Shown: positions 51,651-64,000 of the stretch, in pieces | Numbering within the stretch: position 1 is the stretch's first letter | Layout: each line of letters starts with the position of its first letter | DNA from: Trichopria drosophilae | Taxonomy: Eukaryota > Arthropoda > Insecta > Hymenoptera > Diapriidae | Length of the DNA stretch: 64,000 nucleotides | Reading direction: 5' to 3' | Assembly: GCA_030407085.1 (NCBI GenBank) | Contig: CM059586.1 | Span: forward strand, 106,591,501 to 106,655,500 | Translations under genes and position numbers: made by a program | The notes under the pieces: model-generated | What the model was told of the DNA's origin: nothing | The model's input: the letters and a program-made list of their open reading frames with translations, nothing else | Database searches by the model: none

Positions 51651-52673
51651 TTGAATGGAGATGTGACATAAAAACAATATTTAGAACTCATCGACAGACT
51701 TGGTTGAGAACAAATGTTAAGGCCACCATTATTATCAGCCTTTAACGAACTTACATTTGAATGTAGGTTACTGTTTCGTAACTTAAAGTCGATAGAATTA
51801 CCATCGAAGACGAGACCGTTTCACATGTTTCTTTAACTTCGCAAACTCTGAGCTTACTCTGTTCAAAAGTTCACAGGTAGTTGGCATGTAGATAAACTAC
51901 AAAAATGGATCGTTAATGACAAACGAGAAAAATAGTAAGCTATACTAACTTTCGTAGTTGTATATAAGCCAATCATGTAGTTGGTTTACCAACCATTCCG
52001 AAGTAGTTAGTTCCAGAGATGTTCTAACTGACAAAAAAAATAGCATTGACAGCCATTTTTAAGTAGTTGTACCAATCAAAAAACTTCTGAGTATGAGTTA
52101 TACTCTTTATCCTCTAATTTATGAGAAAATCCCCAAAAACCGAAAATAAATAAATTTTTATAGAGATGTCGGCTTCAAAAATGAAGAACACGAATTGGTT
52201 CAGGTTAAGATCACATTGTTTTTATATACTTTTATCCGCTGAATACGAATTTTCAATAACAAAAATAGAGTCGCTCAGTGAAAATCACACAAAACCTCAA
52301 AAAATCATTTTTATTGCGATAAATGCTTAAAAAGTAGTAAGTTTTTCCTAGTCTTGACACCGTAAGAAATACTAGGCACATCAGCAGGTTGAAGACGAAT
52401 CTTAAAATGAATTTACATCGAAAACTTGGTAAGATTAGGTCAATTATTGTGCGCTAGTACAGTTTTAAAAGCGTGCATCATGCCTGAATCCTGGATATGA
52501 TGTCATCACGTCGAACTAAAATGCTTTTTTGTTGTTAGGTTATGTCTGACATTCACTAGAAAGCCGCTACTTTTGTGTACTCATTTTTTTATGCACATTC
52601 GTGTCCACCAGGTAAAAATACACAGAAATATTATAGACTCATCAGATAACCACACTTTTTGTGTATGTTCTTG

Positions 52674-52699
52674 TTAGGTTAGCTTAGGTTAGGTTAGGA
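52674..52699 (+). repeat. Short TTAGG telomere-like run
   Basis: TTAGGTTAGC followed by TTAGGTTAGGTTAGG. Smaller CCTAA runs also occur at 8428-8450 and 18738-18760. Confidence 0.6.
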
Positions 52700-53019
52700 C
52701 TAATCTTCCTGTGGCTGTCCCATAAGAGACCAAAAAGTCGAAGAATTAAATATAAAATTAAAATATTTTGTATTTTTATTTATTAACTGACCGTCAGAAC
52801 GAAGTTAAGGCGAAGTTAATAGCTTTGACTTTTCTTGATAAATTTACGAATTTCGTTTGGTGTCAGCAGTATCTAATATGGATTAAAGTGATGTTCGAAT
52901 CATTACGAACTAGTAGTAGATGATAAAAACAATGTTGCTCATGTCTCGTTATTAGAGTCAAATTAGAATGAATGAAAGATACGCATAAATTTGTTTTTCG
53001 TTTGCAAAGCAAAATAAAT

Positions 53020-54900
53020 TCATTTTATAACGTCAAAATGCAAGTTATCTTGGAAATGCATCCGACAACTTGGACGGGCGACCTCGTCTTGTAGCCATTT
53101 ACATGAACGCAATAATTCACTGGATAGCACATCTGTGCAAGATCTATATTCCGACCCTTCAGTTCAACCTCGGAAACTATTTGTGAATCAAAACTACGGG
53201 GCGGTTTACCTAAACGTAACAGTCTTGTCTTGAGCACTTGACCGGTTGTGCCGAAACTGACTTGAAACTGTTGAAATTTGGATGCTGTATAATGCATCTT
53301 CTTTTATACCAGATGAAATTATGGACAGAATGATGGAAGTTTCCGTAGTTATTTGAAAGTTATGCTTGAAAGGAACTACTTTGTAATGGTGCAGAACGAA
53401 CGGCAATTGGATCGTTCTGAGGCAGAATATGACGACAAACCATCCTTGATGACAGGTCATCAAGAACCATTATTGAGGCCTTGATTAATTTAACATCGCA
53501 CTATACTCTCGTATTGGGGAAAAGGGTGATTCGTCCCTCCATAGTTTCTGGATTATTCCGTATACTGGTACGTGGTACTCTAGACCACGACATTCCGTTC
53601 GGCATATTGAAATCGTTCGGAACGTGTCGGACGACGGAACATTCCCTGGTGCTACATCGGCGCGATGTAGTGTGATGACCTATACTCTCTCGTATAAGTG
53701 TATGCATGGAGAGTATATGACATTCCATGACATCGTCCTTCCACCAAATCTCTTCTCCATCTCTCTCTCTCTCAAGTCATATTCCTTCCAAGTTTCGTCT
53801 CATTCCTCCTCTGTAAAACATTCCTTCATATTCTTTATTCCTTCTCTTATTCAATACATTACTCTCTTATACCAGGCTATCTCGATCTTTCTCCATCCGA
53901 TGTTCATCCTACCATCCTCTCCATATCCCTCTCATTCTTCCCCGTTAACGTCATACCGCTACGCCATCCGTATGTACGGCATCCCTCGGATTATTTGCAT
54001 TCGTGCGCGGCAAACTGGATTATTCATCGATATTGCAGCGCGCGACGGACAATTGCACCACTTAATTATGCAGCCGGATGCAAAGTTATTTCGACGGGAG
54101 TAGAAATATATTTCAATATGGACTGAATTTATTGCTCAGCTCGCGCGAACCGAGCATCGCGCGAGTATTAAATTGCGGTGCCCTTTTGATTCGCAACGAA
54201 TTTGGACAATGCGTTCAAGTTTTTTTTTTTTTTTGTTTATTTTTATTTTTGAAAGCGAATTCCCACCAGCTGCGATGAATTCTCCGAGAAACGCTTCGAC
54301 GCCCCTCTTGGATCGAAAATTTACAGCGTTTGCGGAAATTCGGATATTTAGGAGCAGCTGCGTCATTCGCCGATCGACTGGAAATATCGGGAATGTGTCA
54401 AAATTGCGGAGGGTGAAAAAATTGTTGATCAAGCGTTAAGTAATGTGAATGGTTTCTACTTTTGTTGTATAAATTTCATTTTCTCTTCCCACATATATAC
54501 TTCTCGCACGACTATTTCTGAATTGGGTATTTTCTGCTCGATATGTGGTTGTTACTGGCATAGACACGTTATGACATTTCGATTTAATGGATGGCGAAGT
54601 AGGAAGTCGAGTGTGAAATCGCAATGCGTTTAGTAGCATTTTAATTAATAAAATACTCGATGAATTTCGGCTCGGTGTCAATTTCGTTTGACTGGTCGAA
54701 ACTCGATGGAAAGCCGATGAGCAGCATCGACTTTGCGACTGACTGGCTAGACTAGAGCCTTCGCATGATCGGACAAATGACCGAATCAGTCCATCCGTAA
54801 GTCGAATGTCGAGGTCAAACCATCGATAATCGCTTGGCCAAGGTCTTGTTATTGCCACTGAAGTCGAAACGTGTTCCATTACATTCTTTCTTTATTTATG
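53020..54900. other. GC-richer island with polypyrimidine tract and hairpin
   Basis: It includes the CT-rich stretch 53730-53960 with (TC)n at 53757-53773, the CTCGCGCG hairpin at 54140-54165 and a T run near 54220. The frame 53624-54103 is produced by the CT-rich bases and is not credible as a protein. Confidence 0.3.
54140..54165. other. Perfect 8-bp hairpin CTCGCGCG/CGCGCGAG
   Basis: The stems at 54140-54147 and 54158-54165 surround a 10-base loop. The very CpG-dense stem is unusual for this window. Confidence 0.6.
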
Positions 54901-55029
54901 ACTTCAATTTGGTGTCAACAAGATTTTATTGAATTTCTGCAATTTAATACTTAGGCTATTAATTTGGAAATACAAAATTTTTCCTTCGTCTTGTTTGACT
55001 CATTTTTAAAACTGAAATTTTGTTTAAGT

Positions 55030-55520
55030 CGACCGAAATTTTTATGTGGTACCTTCCTAATTACATTATAAATTTACAAAAACTCTGTTGTGTCTCCTAA
55101 AACCAAAATAGCGGTTTTAATTCGAACAAATTTGAACTATCTTTTTTAGGAATGTTTTTCATATTAAAAATATAATAAAAACAATTCCAGATTTGGACCA
55201 AAAGTTCGTAAAATTGTCCAAGGCTATAAGGGATTTTGATTTTTCATCTGATATCGCCCTAACCTCTAACCTCTTTTTTTTCGTGTTTGTGAATGAATAT
55301 ATTATACGGGACAAGAATTTTTTTAGAGGTTAGGAAAATAAAAAAATTTTGAACAATCTTCAATTATTTTAGTCATTTTTTGATTTATTTTCATTACATT
55401 TTTAATATGAAAAATATTCCTGAAACAAAAAAGGGAAATATGAAACATTCGGACTTTTTACTTTGAAATTATCATTTTAGTTTTAAGAGACACTTGAATT
55501 CAATTTTGACTTCGTCAATC
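55030..55520. mobile_element. Foldback element centred near 55.28 kb
   Basis: TGTGTCTCCTAAAACCAAAAT (55088-55108) is inverted as ATTTTAGTTTTAAGAGACACT (55473-55493). AGGAATGTTTTTCATATTAA (55149-55168) is inverted as TTAATATGAAAAATATTCCT (55402-55421). A shorter inner pair, CCTCTAACCTC with GAGGTTAGG, continues toward the centre. Confidence 0.7.
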
Positions 55521-58057
55521 GAAAGAGCACACTCGAAAATAATAGATTAGATGACTTTCAAGTAAGAAAAATATGTATGTATGGGACGTTATGAATCAAT
55601 TTAAGAAATTATTTTGTTTATTCAAGTAAATATATTCTTGCTATTATTTAAATTTACATTTATTTTATTCAATTCATTTCTAATGTACATGTATGTTGGG
55701 AATATAATATCTTAATATCTTAATTAATCTATTTAAGTCTAGCATCAAGTACTAGATAAAATGGACAAACTTATTTCTTATAATAGTTATTACTTTTTAA
55801 ATAAGACGTATTAGCCTTTATACAAACGACAATTTCAGCGTTTAAAAAACATGGTTCTTGAATAGAATACAGTACGTGTTAATGCCATTACATTTTAAAT
55901 AGCTTGCAGTAACCTCAACAATCTCTATTAGCAAATAGTATAAACTATTTTGCTTCCTATTAACTATTCGTGATAAAAAAGAATCTTTAACAAATACAAA
56001 TAACAAACAAGTTACTAAATTGTAATTTAATACTAACAAATTGTAACACATCATTAATATATTAGTAAAATTATACTGATCGAAGTGTTTATTCTAGTAA
56101 TCTAAGAGTTTGATTAATGAGTTAGTAGTTCTTCAGTTTTTATTATAAAAATGTATTACTAATTAAAAGAATAACCTACTTTTCGTTTACGAATGAGTAG
56201 CTTTTAAGGAATTCAAATTTAAAGAGTAATTAACACTTAAAACTATATAGTAGATTATTATTAAAAATAAAAAGATATTAATTCTACTGTATGCAATCAA
56301 CCAGCACAGATTATTCATGTTTAGTTAAAGGTTTATATATTTAAGTTGATCTGCTAAAGAGTAATAAAAACATATAGCTAATATAAAGTATATAATTATA
56401 ATTTATCAGTTTGTTTTCATAAAATTATGAAAATGGACAAAAAGACTTTCATCTTTTAATGCACTATAAAAGTTAATAGATAATAATTGACATTACGATA
56501 ATTATTTAATATGTTAATGATGAATGTTATTTGTTACTAATTACTCTCATTATAACTACTTCGGATTTCGATAGCGATAGTTGAATAATAATACCACAAA
56601 ATATAATTAATAATATTTACTAATCATTCTATAAAGAAATAAAAATAATTAGTGTACGATATTAGGCAGCACTTCTCATTTACTTATTATTCATATAGAT
56701 GCGATTTATCATTGTTTAAAATTCGTTTTGATTGTCGCGACTATAATTTTAAATTTAATTTTCTAAAGCTATTTTTAAATGATCAATATTGATGATATTA
56801 GTAGGTAGCTTATTACTATGTAACTCAATAGTTTATAATATTATGGAAGAAAATGTATTTGTTACGTTCTATTCAATAGCGAAACATAAACTTGATATTT
56901 CTTTACATTCAACAAGGGTATAATTTACAATTATTTGTCTAGAGTATACAATAGCACGTATTCATATAACTGAAACGTTTCATCAACGCTGATGCATAAT
57001 TATCAATGTTTTGTTTAAGCATCATTATTAATTATATCGTAATGTGTACTACAGTTATTATCCAAAATGTGCAATTACTATCTACACTAGAAATTTACTA
57101 TTCAAAATTATCAACAATTATCGTCAATCGCTTTGAAAGAACATTTGTCGGTCCCTGGCAGAAATCTATTTTTTTCTTACACTATCCACTTTAACATAGT
57201 AAATATGTAAATTGTGTAATATTTACCTAATAAATGGTTGGATTTCGACTAGGAGTTGAAAGCTTTACATGGTAATAATAAATTTGTTACTCCTTGAAGA
57301 TGTAAACGTGTAAGCAAACCAACTTGTAATATAAAATATTGAAAACTAAATTGTTCGGAACAAAATGTAATGGTTAATTTTTAATTAAAATTATTGTTGA
57401 GAGTAAAATTGACATTTATTATACACAATGAGACATTCATTATGTATTTAAATTCGATCTCTAATTGTTTTTTCGATTTCAGGATCCAATGTTTTTTTAT
57501 TACTGATTGACTCCACCATTAGCAACATTTTTTTTCGGCAAGCATAATTCTAAGTTAATTGTTTTGAGGCATAGTGCTTAAGCTTTAAAAATGATTTAGC
57601 ATATAAAGTAAAAAAAATTAATTTATCTAAAGTAAACAATTCTAGATCAATATTATATAAACTCGTTACACTGACTTGACCTAATATTTGTATATTGAAA
57701 ATAATTTAGCGGTCAAGAAATTTTATTCATGTATGGATTAACAGTTAAATATCGACGGAACTGAACTAAACACAATAAAGAAATGCTAATTATTATTGAA
57801 AATACATGAAAAGATGACATTATAGCTGTTCTTTATTAACCTAGTAGCTAAAAGTATTCTTAGGACCTATATCATATCGTATACAGTTTTTTAATTACTG
57901 AATAAATAATTTGCCAAGATTTACATTAGAAGTAATGATTATAACACAATGGTAGTTACTCAAAAATTAACAATGACGTACGATTACTATGCCGTTTAGA
58001 CAAATATTACCCCATCAAATCAATTCAAACGGAAAAAAAAAGATACAGTTTTGTTTT

Positions 58058-58240
58058 AGTATTTAAATAGTAGGGTCTGACATGTCTAAGCTTTTTAGTT
58101 AGTCTTACTATTTAAATAGTATTCACTGTCTAATTTTTTAAGTCACTATTTAGATAGTAAAATGAGCTAAAAATAATGGCTGTGGTTTATTTCAACATCT
58201 ATATAGTAGTTCCAACTGTTTCATTTTTTCTATGCACATG
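58058..58240 (-). repeat. ACTATTTAAATAGT-type repeat, copy C (inverted)
   Basis: It contains TACTATTTAAATAGTATTC, CACTATTTAGATAGTAAAA and AATAATGGCTGTGG; read on the minus strand these follow the block order of copies A and B. It is the longest of the three. Confidence 0.6.
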
Positions 58241-58380
58241 TACAATTATTAATCATTTTATTATCATTCTGGTTATTTAAAATGACATTACGACTTTTTA
58301 AACAATTTTATTACCTCCACTTTTAAACGCTTTACATGAGTCATCACACCGATTCCATACGGAGACGTCCTAATGGAATA

Positions 58381-58560
58381 TTAACGCGCGCGAATAAATA
58401 CGCGAATTATATTCGCAAATACCTTATTCCCATTTAAATTCACCACGCGAATTATAGGCGGCGCTCGCTTTTATTTCGCACCAAAAAGGCGGAAGTAATC
58501 CGCTGCTCGAAAAAAAGTGCGGGTATAAATTTAAAAAAATCTCTCAGAGTACGTTACAGA
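58381..58560. promoter_or_regulatory. CGCGAATTA-rich patch followed by a TATA-like box
   Basis: CGCGAAT occurs at 58389, 58401 and 58446. TATAAAT lies at 58524 with CTCTCAGAG at 58541-58549. The spacing to a possible initiator (22 bases) is short, so promoter status is doubtful. Confidence 0.25.
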
Positions 58561-60479
58561 ATTCCAGGAATATTTTTGTTTTGCATCTATCGGATTTCGC
58601 GAAGTCGGGCATAACTGGAGAATGCGCATGCCGACCCGTATCCGAGAAACGAGTTGTGAAAAGTTGCGATATACGTGCATGAGTTGCCAGCGTATATTTA
58701 ACGATGGTTTATGAAACTGCGCGGGCATTTTTACCACGCATTCCATGCGTAAGTTTATAAACTGAAGTTTCAGTTTTCTCAACAACAAGATGCGCTTGCG
58801 AAAACGACACTGCTAAGAAAGTTTAGTCACGATCAGGCAACTTATAAGGCTAGGGTTCAAAATTCCGAATGAAAAATATTGAGAAAGTACATGAATTCAA
58901 AATTAAAAACATAAAAAATAAAAAAAATCCGAAAATAAAATTTTCGAAGGTTACATTTTTACCCCAACAGTAATTACAATAATTTGTTTTAATTAATTCC
59001 AATGATAAATTAAAAAGTGGACAACCAGTACTTTACCAATAATGTATTTAATTTATTTTTTGGATATTTCATTTTCGGAATCTGTTTCATTCGTAATTAA
59101 AATAATGTCGCTAAGTATATTATATCATGAATATTTATCCCATAAAAGGAGATTAAATGTTCTTTTTTTTTAACATAACGTAATAAACATAATCGATATT
59201 TTTGTACTTCAATTATAACAATGTATTATACTTATTACGCAATGCAGTCAATAGTAACAGTCAGTATTTAGTTGATTAAAAATCAATCTACTAGAAGAGA
59301 CGAATTATAGAATTATTAAATTTGTAATAAACTCAAGTCGTCGCTTTATTGTAAAAACGATTAAATTCCTTTTGAAATAGTACAAAATGTAATGCTAGTA
59401 ACTTTTATAAAACGAATTAAGATATTCCACATAAATTAGTGCAAAACGAACGAATGAAAAGTATACTTGCAACATAAGTAGAAAAGTCCGAGTGTGGTCA
59501 GACATTTACGATTGAATGCCCCTAAAATTATATGCTCAATATTAATAATATATTATACTAAAACTGTTTTTAAAGAAATGTTAAAAAATACACTTTCAAC
59601 TAAAACTGAATTATCAGAATTAAATCCTCCCACAAAAAGTTTTTCATAATTGCAAATTCCTTGGCGTAACAAAATGCAAATCGACTCGAACGCCTTCATG
59701 CAAATTTATTGAGTTTGCCCGAAATATACACAAACAGGAATAAATTATTCATTGTCCTATTATTAACAGGTTCGTTCGATTAATTACCAAACGTCGATTA
59801 AATTGGGTTTTTTTGTTGGAATTCAATTAAAATGAGCTGCGACTATCTTGATTGTCGGATGCGGGTTTGAATTCGTTTTTCATATCACGATTTAGCCAAT
59901 CGCAAAATTCCAAACTATATCGTGTTCGCAGCTGCTCCATTTCGCGTGCATAGAAAATGCGGGCGCAAAAGTCGCAATTCGATACCTGTGCGGCTTCTGT
60001 ATGAAATTAAATTTGCGTTAGATTGTGATTAATGAGAAATATAAACTGTTGGAAATAAAGCTTTATCACAAATTTTTACTGATTTGATTTCACTGCATTG
60101 TTGAGAATAATTGTTAAATATCCAGAATATTTGCTTCAAAAATGAATGAAATGTATTTGACCTTAATTTTTCAATCCTAATATTTGTAGGTTATATTACA
60201 TTTATTACAAAAATAGGATTAGCAACTAGAGAATAAGATTTACACACTCTCGAGATCGTCTTTCTTAGATCAGTACAAAAAACTTATTTTACACACTAGT
60301 TGGTAAATGTATAATAGGTACCTAGAAGACAATGCAATCAAATTTTGTTTCTACAATTTTGCATTATGTATGCAAAAAATCACTCCAAAGTGCCTAATGA
60401 AATAAACAAATGCTTCTTTAACAATAAATTGGAAAATGAAGTATATAGGCACTGTTCCAACTCGAAAGAAAAAGTCAGT

Positions 60480-61115
60480 TACACTTTTGTCGTTCGAGCT
60501 ATATCTATGCGTTTCGCATGTAAATCGCATATGTTGCGGCAAGCGTCAATGTAAATCGGGTGGTTGTTTCTCGTTCATTTTCCGTCTCTGGGGAAATTCC
60601 CACGCGCCTCCTGGCCGACGATGTCAGCATCGGTACCGTGGAAAAAGTCTGCACAGGGGGGATCGAGAGGAACGCGATGGAACGTGAATCGTAAGTAGCT
60701 CCGTTTATAACGCATATAAATATTGATGTCGGTTACTAAAAGCGACGAAAATCGTATAGGAAAAGCGGAAGGACCGAGATTCCGATTCGATTCGGGACTG
60801 TTAAACATTTCCGCTTGGCTTCGTGATTCCGCCAATCGACTAACGCGATTACATGCATGGTCACTGCCACTCCGATTCCCCTATGCATATTGGTATTTTT
60901 TACGGCAGTTTCGTACTGGAAAACCACCATGTTTTATTGAAAAGTTTCTTCGACATGCAGGAAACCAATTCCATAAAGACCGTTTCGCCCTGGAACCTCT
61001 GAAATTGTTAAATTATATTTCAATATGTTCATCCCCTGCATTGTTTAACACGAATACAACAGAAAATGGAAATAGCAGATGTCTGACGCGTTCGGAGTCG
61101 TACTACTTACATTAG
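60480..61115. other. GC-richer island with donor-like site
   Basis: A GTAAGTAG donor-like site follows at 60690. The 130-codon frame 60723-61115 (+) looks unlike any family I know and overlaps an opposing frame, so I do not call a gene. It could include an unrecognised exon. Confidence 0.25.
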
Positions 61116-63599
61116 AGGTTAATGAACTCCTAAGTAGTAACGGTGCATTACAGAGTTCCATGTCAATTCATAAAAATAAGATGTTAAACTTTTTTTTCGT
61201 CTACAAGAATTAGGAAAATTGTTTTTATATTTTTCTCCTTCTTTGGACATTATTATTGTATTTTGTGTCTAAAAATGAGTATTTTGTATTTAGTATTCTC
61301 TTTTTGACAAACAAAAACGTCAGTTTTATTTTTCTAATATTACGATTTCCAGTTGACAAGCAATTAATAAAAGGTAACAACTGCCGTCCTTTTTTTCACA
61401 AAAATGCTATTGTTTAAAGTTTTATTAAACTACGAAAAATTACCATACACTAAACTTTGAACTTTAATAAATTTCTGCTCAGGTAAGGTAAAAGTGATAG
61501 CAGGAGATTGTAAAAACTAATTATTGATTAATAAAACTGCATGACAATAAATTTGTAATTTACAATTGAAATTACACATGTAATTTGAAATTAAGAGCTG
61601 AAAAGCACATAAGATATCATAAAATGTAAAAAAGCCGTGAACAATAAGCAGTTCAAAAAATATATACATACACACGAAGGTCGCTCGTCGGAACGAGAGA
61701 ATCTCATATTTTTTAAATTGCAAAAATGACGAAAATTGCATGTCGCTTATCCTCGTCAGAATTTTGACGTTTCGGAAAATTGATAGTCAACTACAGCCTT
61801 AAAACTGATTTCTAAATTTCGTAGCAAAATGACGAAAAACCCAGCATTTCGTTTTTCAATTTAAATGACGGAATTTTATTATTGGGCTCTAGAGATTGAA
61901 ATGTTTCGAAACATTCCATTTTCGCAAAATTTCGAAGTGGAGGGCAGTCAGGGAATTAATTTCTTGATTTTCCACTGGCATTGTTTGCGAATGTGTAGAA
62001 TGCTACGATTGTTTCGACTCAATTTAGTTATTGAACATGGATGATAGTTTCAAATTTAGTAGGAAATCATTATGATTGCTTTCATGTAATTACACTATCA
62101 TACGTTGTATTATTGTTTTCATTTCTTATAAGCATAGTACGGTTCTTTAAAGAGTTAGCATGAAGATTAATATTACTTTGGTGTTAATTAGTGAAACTAG
62201 TTTTAAAAGCTTTTCCTTGAAAATTAATCTAGATTATATAATCCTATCATGACGTGATAAAAATTGTACTTCAGGTTTTCCCTTCTTGACAAGTGTAATC
62301 TCCTCTTTTAATTTTATAAAATATGTAAAATTCAGTGACGAAATAACAAAATCAGTTCAGAAATTCAATAATATTTCCGAATGCGAATTATCTACTTAAT
62401 CTTTAAAATAAGTCTAGTTGTTTGAAATAAAATAAATAAGTGATATTATATATTTTCGTTAAACAAGACAGTCAATAAACTAATAACAAATGTATCTGTT
62501 TTATGTGCATTTTCATTATAAAGTTTCATCTTGCGTATAACCTGATTTTTCATTTTAACGAGTTCGCGTTTCTCACTTCACAGTTTTAGCATGGAATTAT
62601 TTTGTGAACTGTGATGAATTATGTAATCGGACGAGTAACGTGTAAATACCCATAAAGTACTCAGACGTACACACAACTAGCAAAAACTAAATACCGAATA
62701 AGCAATGCAATATTGTATATACATGAATCAGTTTCCAACGCACCTCTCATCAGCAATCCTAATTCGTAATTTATTTAGGTGTGGCTTAAAATAAAAAAGA
62801 CAGATTACTAAATGTAAGTGACAAATGTTAGATAGGAATTTTGGAAGTAATCTAATATCAAGACAAAGTAAGTACAGCATTTATAAAGAAATATGGACCT
62901 AAATTAGAACATTGTTTAATGTTAATTTCAATGTGACTAAAAAATATAATATTTATATCAGAAAGAATGGCAATCTTCCTCATTCTGCAGGTCTGTCCAA
63001 AAATTACCATCTGCAATAGTAAAATTTTCATGAAAATATTTCGTCTTGTAATAATAATGACCCGTAATTAGACTGAGAACGAATCAGAAGAAAGTTTGGA
63101 AATTCACAATTGAAGAACAAAATAATAAGTAGAAACAATATAAGCAAAAACTGACATAAATGTAAGATAAAAATAAAACAAATGACAAACAAGATATGAC
63201 ACTAGCAAATAAATGTCATATGCCAGTACAAATAGCACTAGAAATGTACTGGAGTAGATAGAAAATAACAATACAAAACAGAATTACAAAAGAAAGTAGA
63301 GCATATAAAATGATTCTGTTAGAATACAAAGTAACAGAATGATTTCCTGTCAATTGCATATTTTAATATTAATGTTGTCTTTCGAATCCATGTCGGTGAG
63401 GTTGTTTAAGAAGTGTTACAAAAATAATTAGTATTTTTTACGGTGAAGTGTCAAAAAAAGGATCATATTTTGGACCACCATTGTGTATCTTTTATTTTAA
63501 ATTCTAAATCTATAAATTAAATAAATTAGATGGGAAAATGGTAATTACGTTTTATTTTGAAAATATTTGGCCATCACTTCATCACGAGACATTTTATGT

Positions 63600-64000
63600 A
63601 TTGAAAGCTAGGATGCTGTGACCTAGAGAAGATAGGATCGTCAACAAACCACAAAATATCCACGGGACATGGAAATACGGTTTCGAACAGTTGGAAAACT
63701 ATCGGCAGAAGTTTCCGCAATACCCCCCACCTTAAACCCTTTCATCCCCACTCGTCGATTTACCCACCTGTGCGACGGAATTTAATTAAATATCGCATTC
63801 CATCAAGAGCTCCCTCAGCACCAAATATCGGTCCATGATGCACCACCGAGTCATCGATCGCCGCACCCCCACGCGCCCAGTCTAAAAAGTTTCGACCACA
63901 CCGAAAAGGGAATTTCGGTCTCTTCTTTACAGGGCTTATTCGATTCACGATTCAATCAAAGACCGTACTTTTTTAGCTCCCGATGGTATTTACAGTTCAT
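63600..64000. other. GC-richer island at the window end
   Basis: CpG-containing sequence with C-rich patches (63723-63730, 63866-63880). The minus frame 63760-63948 matches nothing known. It is cut by the window edge. Confidence 0.25.

Larger units (their letters stand above)
38827..64000 (+). other. cpx: Start of the complexin second intron (extends past the window)
   Basis: The intron begins with GTGAGT after the coding exon. I looked for a following exon with the Lys/Glu-rich complexin helix and found none, so the rest of the window is most simply intronic. AT-rich stretches with nothing assignable include about 44.0-46.6, 48.8-50.1, 55.6-58.0, 59.0-59.7 and 61.2-63.5 kb. Confidence 0.6.

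Noticed and set aside
53025..53463. Minus-strand frames suspected to be a transposase relic
   Set aside because: No conserved motif could be named in any frame.
53624..54103. Longest plus-strand open frame (159 codons)
   Set aside because: It is driven by a CT-rich tract (Ser/Leu/Ile/Phe rich), resembles no family and lacks gene context.
54436..54879. 147-codon minus-strand frame
   Set aside because: Ser/Thr/Arg-rich with no recognisable domain, and overlapped by a plus frame. A chance frame in a GC-richer island.
60723..61115. 130-codon plus-strand frame
   Set aside because: No family resemblance and no convincing acceptor upstream. Kept only as an island with a note.
1..64000. tRNA, rRNA, CRISPR or bacterial operon features
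   Set aside because: No cloverleaf with TTCGA-type arm, no rRNA-like segment and no regularly spaced direct repeats were seen.

Overview
This window looks like AT-rich eukaryotic nuclear DNA, most likely from an insect. Hymenoptera is possible, but that is only an impression. The evidence is: short degenerate TTAGG/CCTAA runs (the arthropod telomere unit) at several places; a recognisable insect-type complexin first coding exon with splice sites; a compact 62-base intron candidate of insect size; and many small TA- or TTAA-flanked inverted-repeat elements with Penelope-like and LINE relics. There is no bacterial gene organisation. The short open frames scattered through the window are almost all chance frames.

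Only one protein-coding gene is supported: complexin (cpx), on the + strand. Its first coding exon is at 38737-38826, encodes the start MAAFVAKQMVGN, and ends in a GTGAGT donor. No further complexin coding exon is visible downstream, so the next exon probably lies beyond base 64000 and the following intron exceeds 25 kb. Two candidate start regions lie upstream. The distal one (11101-11246) pairs a TATA box with an initiator 30 bases later and a 116-base leader exon without ATG, ending at GTAAGT. The proximal one (38480-38674) has a TCAGTC initiator with a DPE-like GGAC at exactly +28, an upstream ORF and a 62-base intron before the coding exon. The first would give an intron of about 27.5 kb.

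The rest is intron or intergenic DNA that alternates between very AT-rich stretches and GC-richer, CpG-containing islands (about 0.43-0.98, 10.85-12.15, 21.9-23.2, 29.5-30.3, 37.1-38.8, 39.4-40.6, 50.2-51.6, 53.0-54.9, 58.3-58.8, 60.5-61.1 and 63.6-64.0 kb). The islands contain no recognisable protein.

Mobile-element content is high and mostly foldback. There is a nearly fully palindromic 1.38-kb TTAA-flanked element at 9229-10611. A second TTAA-flanked foldback (41799-43188) is split by a LINE C-terminal fragment. Two long hairpins lie in tandem at 5.95-6.69 kb, and looser foldbacks sit at 2.3-3.1, 47.9-48.6 and 55.0-55.5 kb. Small TA-flanked MITEs are at 12867-13085 and 24316-24525, with a third candidate at 19437-19770. 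A three-copy repeat family is built on the palindrome ACTATTTAAATAGT. Two decayed Penelope-like fragments lie head-to-tail at 34.4-36.8 kb, each ending in a hammerhead-like CTGAAG...GAAA motif.
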